Source of the DNA: a virus
Virus record (IMG/VR): IMGVR_UViG_3300028284_000013
Location: 1 to 46,375 of that record
DNA length: 46,375 bases
Strand: one strand, 5' to 3'
Shown here: in pieces, positions 40,745 to 46,375 of the stretch
How the letters are laid out: each line of letters starts with the position of its first letter
How positions within the stretch are numbered: position 1 is the first letter of the stretch
The notes under the pieces: generated by a model
What the model was told of the DNA's origin: nothing
What the model saw: the letters and a program-made list of their open reading frames with translations, nothing else
Database searches by the model: none
Position numbers and translations under genes: made by a program

Positions 40745-42250
40745 TTATTCTAAGTTCTTTATTCTTGTAGGCCATTCTCTTCTAATAAGAGTAACGATTT
40801 GTCTTAATTCAGCTTCCGGACCTTCAATTATGTAATCTATATTCTCTATAATATAATGTCCACTTATGAATCTATCCATTACTTGTTGTGCATCATTTGC
40901 ATCTTCTGCTTTTCCAGCACTAAATGGCTGATCTTTAAATCCAGCTTCTTCTCTTTTGTAATCACCATGTCTTGAAGCCTCAGCTCTTTGGCCATCATAG
41001 TGGTACATTATTACTGGAATCTTTGAAAACTTATATATGGATGGATTAAATGAAGATAAAGTCATTTTAACTTTCATCTTCTCAGTCTCCATTTGATTTT
41101 GCTTATTGTGTAACTTAGAAAAAGCTGCATTAGGATGGCAGTTGCCTAGCCCATCCTCACCTGCATTTTGTCTACCCATGTATTTATGTTTTACTTGAGT
41201 TTCGTAACGATTATCTTTTTCATTGCCCTTTAATGGAGCTTCAATATCCGGTAAGTTTTCAGATACTAGAGCTTCTACTTTAAATTCTTGTAATCTTTCT
41301 CCTGGCTCTGAATTATTGTCGTACACCTGAATGTTTCTAGCATACCCAGCTGCAAGACTAATTTGAGATGAGTTATTTATCAACTCAAACTTATCAACAT
41401 AGCAGCTCAACCCCATTGTGTCTTTATGGTTAGTTAACATTAAAGGTACTTCAATATTATCACCTTTATTATCTCCACCTTCTTCGGCGTCATTATCTTC
41501 TACCATACTAGCAGCAAAAGAAGTTAATACTGACATAACCTCATCTAGTTTAGGGTTGGGGGCATTAAATATTTTATTAATATTAACATAGGTCAAATAG
41601 TAATATTGATCTATATAGTATTTTGTAAACGCCTCATCTGAAATATAACTATCTTCTACAATATCTTTTATGAAATCAGCAAATGTAATATATGATTGCA
41701 ATCTAGGTTGGCTATCATCAGTAGTATCTACATTAGTTGATAAACCTAATTCTAAATCTCTCGCGATCAATTCTAAATGATTTAAAGAACTATCAGCATC
41801 TAATAATTGACAATCTTCTGCATAAAGTCTAGGAATCTTTGCAATACCTTCCATTGTAATTGTTGGAGGCACGCCTTCAACTTCTGGAGTTGTTTCAATT
41901 TCTATAATATCGAAGTCCATGTGAATAGACTTAAATGTTTCTTGATGTTTTGAGTTTAATAATATGGTAAAGAAATCTCCATCTCTAGGATATGATTCTA
42001 CTTGGAATGCATTCTTTTTATCTAATACAGTTATCGTACATTTAGGAACAATTCCTCCACATTCTAAACTAAAAGATTGAATATCAGCAGGGCCAAATTG
42101 ATATGAGTTAACCAGAACAAACGGTTTTAAAGTACCTATTGCTTTAGTCTGTTTTGCACCACCGCCATCTTCACCTAAATTATCTAATTCGATCTCAGTA
42201 GGTAGTATTGCCGGTTCAACAACCGCTAATAAATGATTATCTAACTCCAT
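40745..42250 (-). CDS. Baseplate hub protein, gp27/gpD-like
   Basis: 501 aa (T4 gp27 is 391). Hub proteins form the trimeric ring joining tail tube to spike. Supporting patterns: VNSYQFGPADIQSFSLECGGIVPKCTITVLDKKNAF (first tube-like barrel), LLDADSSLNHLELIARDLELGLSTNVDTTDDSQPRLQ (gp27/gpD-type insertion with the 'sly aDs' style turn), and a C-terminal GHYIIENIDYIIEGPEAELRQIVTLIRREWPTR strand pair typical of hub proteins ('V..I.......g....m.L.R..'). An acidic loop (VEDNDAEEGGDNKGDN) lies in the middle. Position between LysM/gp53-like and spike genes fits a hub. Confidence 0.65.
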   Translation of the reverse strand: MELDNHLLAVVEPAILPTEIELDNLGEDGGGAKQTKAIGTLKPFVLVNSYQFGPADIQSFSLECGGIVPKCTITVLDKKNAFQVESYPRDGDFFTILLNSKHQETFKSIHMDFDIIEIETTPEVEGVPPTITMEGIAKIPRLYAEDCQLLDADSSLNHLELIARDLELGLSTNVDTTDDSQPRLQSYITFADFIKDIVEDSYISDEAFTKYYIDQYYYLTYVNINKIFNAPNPKLDEVMSVLTSFAASMVEDNDAEEGGDNKGDNIEVPLMLTNHKDTMGLSCYVDKFELINNSSQISLAAGYARNIQVYDNNSEPGERLQEFKVEALVSENLPDIEAPLKGNEKDNRYETQVKHKYMGRQNAGEDGLGNCHPNAAFSKLHNKQNQMETEKMKVKMTLSSFNPSIYKFSKIPVIMYHYDGQRAEASRHGDYKREEAGFKDQPFSAGKAEDANDAQQVMDRFISGHYIIENIDYIIEGPEAELRQIVTLIRREWPTRIKNLE

Positions 42251-42260
42251 AGTTTATAGT

Positions 42261-43094
42261 TTAATTACAAGGTGCTCCGTCATTAGCAATGTCATTTCCT
42301 CCGCCAGTAGATTCAGGAGCTGTACCATCTGTTGATCCGCCACCGGTAGAATCTGCTTCACCTGCTCCAACACCAGCGCCTCTAGAAGAACCTCCTTGGC
42401 CTGCGTGGTTAAGTAGGTTATTTTCTAATTGATTTTCAGTAAGACTTTTTCCAGCTCCACCAGAACCACTTCCACTTCCTGATCCAGCTCCTAATGCAGC
42501 TTCTAAATCATCAATCTGACCTTCTAGTTGATTTATTCTATCTTTAACTAATTGATTTGATTGTGATGAAAGATCTGATAAGATCGACTGAGTTACTTTA
42601 TCATTCTGAGCTTGGGCTCCAAGTATAACAGTTCCTCCTTTAGTAAATTTAAAGTTCTTCTTCCCAAGAGCTATTACGTTAGGTGGTAATAATGCATCTT
42701 TATTATATTTCTTTTTGAGGGCTTCAATTCTATTCTTATCCTTTTGGCTAAGTTTTTTACCCTGAACAAATTCGTTTTTAATTTTATTGTCTTCTTCTTG
42801 TTGAGGTCTTTCTAATTTATAGAACGGTACCATATCGTTAGGAATCTCTAAAATCTCTCCGGGCTGTAAAGAAAATGGATCTGATATACCATTCCATTTT
42901 AAAACAATATCGGTTTTAGTATGAGTACCATAATGCTCTAAAGAAATTAAATCAGGTCTTCCTATTTCATCTTCTTTAACAACATGATACGCAATAATAG
43001 AAACAGCATCTCTATTTCTAAATAGCATGGTCGGCTGTGCTAGAATTAACTTAGCGCCAGCTAACGTTTTATTTAATAACATTTTTAAATTCAT
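42261..43094 (-). CDS. LysM-like baseplate protein (gp53 class) with coiled coil and Gly/Ser tail
   Basis: 277 aa. Residues about 35-88 (IIAYHVVKEDEIGRPDLISLEHYGTHTKTDIVLKWNGISDPFSLQPGEILEIP) match the LysM-like core of wedge protein gp53 and related baseplate proteins: a Y-G turn, helix, NGISDPF and PGEILEIP. A basic helical stretch follows (QKDKNRIEALKKKYNK), then a coiled coil (NQLVKDRINQLEGQIDDLEAAL, about 188-209), then a Gly/Ser-rich low-complexity tail (GAGSGSGSGSGG... to the end) that is probably disordered. The tail is unusual for gp53. Transcribed just before the hub gene. Confidence 0.65.
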   Translation of the reverse strand: MNLKMLLNKTLAGAKLILAQPTMLFRNRDAVSIIAYHVVKEDEIGRPDLISLEHYGTHTKTDIVLKWNGISDPFSLQPGEILEIPNDMVPFYKLERPQQEEDNKIKNEFVQGKKLSQKDKNRIEALKKKYNKDALLPPNVIALGKKNFKFTKGGTVILGAQAQNDKVTQSILSDLSSQSNQLVKDRINQLEGQIDDLEAALGAGSGSGSGSGGAGKSLTENQLENNLLNHAGQGGSSRGAGVGAGEADSTGGGSTDGTAPESTGGGNDIANDGAPCN

Positions 43095-43096
43095 GA

Positions 43097-44851
43097 TTAT
43101 CCGTGTCCAAAGTTAGATATTTTTTCTGCGAACCCTTTGTTTACATGGGCTCTATCTTTATTTCCATAAGATGATACATCTACTACATCATCAAGACTAA
43201 CAGATCCTTCAACTTCTGGTTGCAAATACATTCTACCTCTACCAGCATTAAACATACTTTCTATTTCACCCTTATCTCTAGGCCTTGCAGGTTTTAACGT
43301 ACATGTTAATTTTATTTTACTAGGAAATCCTTCATAACCTAAAGGTCCTTCAAATTCTACATTAGAAGATTGTAAAGCCAAGTTACCAACAACCATCATT
43401 GGATTCATCGGATTACCTACAGTCATGTGCCACGCACCTGTTGGATCTCCAGTTAAGAATGCATTAATAACAGTACCTCCTTGAGGCCCGTTCATTAATT
43501 TCATTAAACCACCACCGATAATGTTATCCATAATCTTAGAATCACCTAATGCATTAATTCCCTTTCCATTTAATAAACCACTTGCAGCTTTACCAATATC
43601 ATCAAACGCACCACCCATTGAAGATTTTAATTGACTAGTTACGGAGCTTAAGAAACCAGAATAGTCTCCACTCTTTAATTTATCATAATCACCAAATGGT
43701 TTACCCACTGAGCCACTTCCAGTATATCTGACAGCACCACCCCAGAAAGGAGCATTGTTATATGTTAATGCTAATATGTTCGACAGAGTGTCCATGAATG
43801 CCACTTTAGGAGAAGTACCGAAGTAGCCTCTTAAATCATAATGGAATGTCAATGTAAACTCACTATCAAAGTTAAGTCCTTGCTCTCTAGCCAATACTTT
43901 CTTAATAACGTTTAATGGTCCAAATACTTTATTAGGATATGTTTCTTTCATTGGATCAAAACCAGGACCCTTATCTCTAATTTGTGCAGATTCAGCAGCG
44001 GACTTACCACTAAGACCTGCTTCAACAGCACGACCTAATGAAGATGAATCCATCATTGCCCCAAGTTTACCTCTACTTGCTGCATTACCTTGCGCCTCCT
44101 GTATTTTAGATTCAACATCTTTCCATGGGAAACCAACGCCAAACTTCATAACCTCTTTCATGTCATTTCCTAAAGAAGGAGACATCCATGTTAAAACTCT
44201 AGCTAAGTCAGGTTGTGAAGAATCAAATTCAACACCATCACTACCAATACCCCTTACGTTCATAATATCATCTCCAGTCGGATATGCATATCTTCTTAAT
44301 GTAATTAAGTATTCGTTTGAGATTTGACCATAATGTTCCGTTTGTACAAAATCACTAAAGTTATATGTAAAACCTACACCACCTTTATTTTGTGCATATT
44401 CTACAATTCTTTTTGCAGTTGGATTAAGTATATTACGCTCGTCTCCTGCTAAAACAGATTTGTTATAGTTCTCATAAGCGTTTTTACCACCTGAGACACC
44501 AGAGGCAGCACCGTTGTAATTATGCAAAGACCACTTATTATACAATGATCTTACACCATCACCGACGTTAATATCTTTGTCTGGATCCTTTACTTTAAAT
44601 GTTCTACTACCAAAAGCATTTGTGCCATAGGCAGAAGTATGATCAGCCTCAGCATCTTCTATAAAAGTAGTAGAAGCCGGTGGAGCTGCATCGTTTCCAG
44701 CATCTTCAGCCTCATCATCGCCTATTACGCTTGATGCAGGTGTAATTTTAGTACTTCTAGTAGTCTTCTCTCCGGTTTCTAAATCTTCATAAGTATAAAG
44801 TCTCTTACCAGTATTAAGGAACACAGTGTCTATTAAAATGTAATCAGCCAT
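43097..44851 (-). CDS. Large virion structural protein (584 aa), baseplate region
   Basis: 584 aa. The start (MADYILIDTVFLNTGKRLYTYED) leads into an Ala/Asp-rich linker. The middle includes TLTFHYDLRGYFGTSPKVAFMDTLSNILALTYNNAPFWGG, and the C-terminal region has GAWHMTVGNPMNPMMVVGNLALQSSNVEFEGPLGYEGFPSKIKLTCTLKPARPRDKGEIESMF. That last block (W-H-x-TVGNP ... GPLG..GFP ... LK.ARPRD) is a pattern I recall from structural proteins of large myoviruses and fits a baseplate or tube-attached protein. First gene after a candidate promoter at 44873. Exact role unknown. Confidence 0.65.
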   Translation of the reverse strand: MADYILIDTVFLNTGKRLYTYEDLETGEKTTRSTKITPASSVIGDDEAEDAGNDAAPPASTTFIEDAEADHTSAYGTNAFGSRTFKVKDPDKDINVGDGVRSLYNKWSLHNYNGAASGVSGGKNAYENYNKSVLAGDERNILNPTAKRIVEYAQNKGGVGFTYNFSDFVQTEHYGQISNEYLITLRRYAYPTGDDIMNVRGIGSDGVEFDSSQPDLARVLTWMSPSLGNDMKEVMKFGVGFPWKDVESKIQEAQGNAASRGKLGAMMDSSSLGRAVEAGLSGKSAAESAQIRDKGPGFDPMKETYPNKVFGPLNVIKKVLAREQGLNFDSEFTLTFHYDLRGYFGTSPKVAFMDTLSNILALTYNNAPFWGGAVRYTGSGSVGKPFGDYDKLKSGDYSGFLSSVTSQLKSSMGGAFDDIGKAASGLLNGKGINALGDSKIMDNIIGGGLMKLMNGPQGGTVINAFLTGDPTGAWHMTVGNPMNPMMVVGNLALQSSNVEFEGPLGYEGFPSKIKLTCTLKPARPRDKGEIESMFNAGRGRMYLQPEVEGSVSLDDVVDVSSYGNKDRAHVNKGFAEKISNFGHG

Positions 44852-44872
44852 TAAAGAGTTGTTCTTATTTTT

Positions 44873-44882
44873 TATATATATC
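44873..44882 (-). promoter_or_regulatory. Candidate late promoter for hub operon
   Basis: Minus strand GATATATATA, 22 bp upstream of the ATG at 44851, in the 55-bp gap after the 198-aa gene. Variant of the recurring GATATATAAT. Confidence 0.45.
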
Positions 44883-44906
44883 TGTGCAATATATTACACT
44901 AATATG

Positions 44907-45503
44907 TTAGACCCATTCACCACGATCCATTTCGTCATGGTTTGGTCTATATAACACAGAGTCTACCCAATCATCATCCTTAGGGTATCTATCACCTAAA
45001 AACTTTTGAAGTGCTTTAACAAACTCACCTTTTGTGTGAAATTTAAAATTACCAGTATAGGAACTTCTATTTGAGAGGTTAAATAAAGCCTTAATTGTGG
45101 ACTCTACTTGAAAGTCTTGTATCTTATTAAATAATTTTATTTGTTCAGCTCTGGTCTTAACACAAAATACAGAATCTACACATAACATATATAGATCTTG
45201 CTTTTCACCGCCAAATACCCTGTCTTCCAGTTCTTTAACAGTATTGTATTCTTGTCTCTTTAAGTTAATTCTAGTATCTTTGCCTTCGAAGTTCTTAATA
45301 AACCTACCACCAAACAGATTTCTTTTTAAGAAATTGATAGTATCATAAAACTTTTTGATTTTTATTTGGTATTGTGGGTTGACGTCATCAAACTTAACGT
45401 CGTATATCATAGCCCTAACAGGAATTAAAACATTAGGTGCTTGTGTAGTGGAGATTAAAGCTTGTATGTAATCTCCCTTTGCAAATATTTTATGTTTAAT
45501 CAT
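44907..45503 (-). CDS. Unknown protein (198 aa)
   Basis: 198 aa, basic, not recognised. MIKHKIFAKGDYIQALISTTQAPNVLIPVRAMIYDVKFDD begins with strands; the middle is Lys/Phe-rich (IKIKKFYDTINFLKRNLFGGRFIKNFEGKDTRINLKRQEYNT); the end is SYTGNFKFHTKGEFVKALQKFLGDRYPKDDDWVDSVL. No signal peptide or membrane segment. Overlaps the upstream gene by 8 bp. A DNA- or protein-binding role is possible from the charge but not supported by any motif. Confidence 0.65.
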   Translation of the reverse strand: MIKHKIFAKGDYIQALISTTQAPNVLIPVRAMIYDVKFDDVNPQYQIKIKKFYDTINFLKRNLFGGRFIKNFEGKDTRINLKRQEYNTVKELEDRVFGGEKQDLYMLCVDSVFCVKTRAEQIKLFNKIQDFQVESTIKALFNLSNRSSYTGNFKFHTKGEFVKALQKFLGDRYPKDDDWVDSVLYRPNHDEMDRGEWV

Positions 45504-45903
45504 GATCGATGAATCTTACGTTATCAAATTTACTTAGAACTCCTTTTTTAGGATAGTCGCAGCGGTTTATGATAATAAGATCCAAATCGAAAGGTTCTTC
45601 TAATAAGTCATTTACAAATTCTTTAAATCCTAATACTGAACCAGAGTCTAGGGTCTTAAACATGTAAAGTATTTTGGCTCCATCTTTTTCACTTGTTAAT
45701 GTCTCATTGATTAACCGTTGTATAAGCTTCCTAATATAAAGAGAAACTATAATATCTGATGGTTCCTTGCTATATGGATCAGATTTAATCAGCCTATTGA
45801 ATATATCAAAATAAGAGACTGTTAAATCATATTCACCGGACTTTGCTAATCTTTCAAACTCAGTCCTAGTTTTGCACCATACACCTTCTACCTGTAATTT
45901 CAT
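45496..45903 (-). CDS. Unknown protein (135 aa)
   Basis: 135 aa, not recognised. MKLQVEGVWCKTRTEFERLAKSGEYDLTVSYFDIFNRLIKSDPYSKEPSD, then a helical stretch IIVSLYIRKLIQRLINETLTSEKDG, then FDLDLIIINRCDYPKKGVLSKFDNVRFIDHD at the end. Overlaps the 107-aa gene by four bases (ATGA) and the 198-aa gene by eight, so the three are one translational unit. Confidence 0.65.
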   Translation of the reverse strand: MKLQVEGVWCKTRTEFERLAKSGEYDLTVSYFDIFNRLIKSDPYSKEPSDIIVSLYIRKLIQRLINETLTSEKDGAKILYMFKTLDSGSVLGFKEFVNDLLEEPFDLDLIIINRCDYPKKGVLSKFDNVRFIDHD

Positions 45904-46223
45904 TTATCTAATAGTCGAGTAAGCCCTTTTATTTCTTTTTGGAGTTTAGCTACTCTTGTTTTTATCTCAGAATCAGTAGGAACATATTTCCCACCCCATT
46001 CTAATTTTATCTCCAGTTTATCACGATCAATATCACTGCCGGTACTCATACCTAGATCTAATATTAAGTCATTAAAAAACTTAGCTTGTTGTTGTCTACC
46101 TAAGTAGCCTTCAAAATCATAAACATATCTAGAAGTGAATTCTTCACCACCTCCATTTACATTATCATCAATTAAGAATTTAACAACCCCATTATCAGCA
46201 GGTTCGATTTGAATAGTAATCAT
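45900..46223 (-). CDS. Conserved phage protein of unknown function (107 aa)
   Basis: 107 aa. The first half is beta-rich (ITIQIEPADNGVVKFLIDDNVNGGGEEFTSRYVYDFE), the second half has DLILDLGMSTGSDIDRDKLEIKLEWGGKYVPTDSEIKTRV, then a helical tail KLQKEIKGLTRLLDK. The IEP..NG..K...DDN.....E....VY.FE signature is one I recall from small hypothetical proteins of marine T4-like phages; this is memory, not a search result. Function unknown. Its stop overlaps the next gene's start (ATGA). Confidence 0.7.
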   Translation of the reverse strand: MITIQIEPADNGVVKFLIDDNVNGGGEEFTSRYVYDFEGYLGRQQQAKFFNDLILDLGMSTGSDIDRDKLEIKLEWGGKYVPTDSEIKTRVAKLQKEIKGLTRLLDK

Positions 46224-46230
46224 TTATCTT

Positions 46231-46375
46231 TTACTTTTTTCTAGAATGAAACGATTCTCTTGCCTCTTTCTGTAGTTTCTTAATAGTCAGCTTATCTTCT
46301 TTACGTGTAGATTTATCTTTAATTGCACTAAGTGCCCAAGCCTCTTCTAATTTATTTATCTCACTAGCATTATAG
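46231..46375 (-). CDS. C-terminal end of a truncated gene
   Basis: An open frame enters from the right edge and stops with TAA at 46231-46233. It gives about 48 residues: NASEINKLEEAWALSAIKDK, then STRKEDKLTIKKL and QKEARESFHSRKK. Strongly basic and helical; unrecognised. It ends 7 bp before the ATG at 46223, which fits the tight spacing of the operon. Confidence 0.6.
   Translation of the reverse strand, partial: YNASEINKLEEAWALSAIKDKSTRKEDKLTIKKLQKEARESFHSRKK

Overview
The window is a continuous piece of a large, AT-rich, T4-like contractile-tailed (myovirus) phage genome. It holds no host genes, tRNAs, rRNAs, CRISPR arrays or insertion sequences that I can see. The T4 relationship rests on recognisable gp32 (ssDNA-binding protein), gp61 (primase), UvsY, UvsW, gp25, gp6 and a gp5-type spike. 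The host is probably a member of the Bacteroidetes, perhaps a marine flavobacterium. This is inferred from A-rich leaders lacking Shine-Dalgarno sequences before almost every start, a Thr-rich linker followed by Calx-beta/cadherin-like domains in the adhesin, an inner-membrane protein with an outer-membrane-like beta hairpin, and a phage-encoded ribosomal-protein-S1-like factor. The host assignment is not proven.

Layout (nearly everything is on the minus strand, so transcription runs right to left). (1) 46375-36758: a baseplate hub/spike/wedge block. In order of transcription it holds small unknown genes, a large structural protein, a LysM/gp53-like protein, a gp27-like hub protein, a tube-like protein, the gp5-type spike and a 639-aa structural protein. 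(2) 36761-35946: a two-gene island on the plus strand. (3) 35766-20762: S1-like protein, amidoligase with a beta-helix tail, a neck/adaptor-like protein, gp25, gp6, a small protein, a gp7-like wedge protein and three fibre/structural proteins. (4) 20686-7134: a 2728-aa adhesin, a collagen-like fibre, a spanin-like membrane protein, a 690-aa structural protein, a tail-tube-fold protein, a small Gly-rich protein and a RuvC-like nuclease. (5) 6977-6490: a second plus-strand island, including a zinc-ribbon mini-protein. (6) 6320-1936: a recombination-dependent replication cluster of gp32, gp61, an 86-aa ORF, UvsY and UvsW. (7) 1899-1: a DGYP-domain protein and a truncated ligase-like (KxDG) protein, both probably packaged in the head.

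Two promoter classes can be read directly. A minus-strand motif, GATATATAAT or a one-base variant, lies 22-58 bp upstream of the first gene of seven units and resembles the T4 late promoter. A different element of about 67 bp is duplicated ahead of the two plus-strand islands (45 of the last 48 bases identical) and probably drives early or middle genes. There is no gene-free stretch above 300 bases; the longest gaps are 35767-35945 (two promoters) and 6978-7133 (a weak terminator, a small hairpin and a direct repeat).

The most interesting content is the S1-like translation protein next to an amidoligase fused to a beta-helix inside the baseplate operon, the duplicated counter-strand promoter, and the head-targeting-like N-termini on otherwise enzymatic or unknown proteins.
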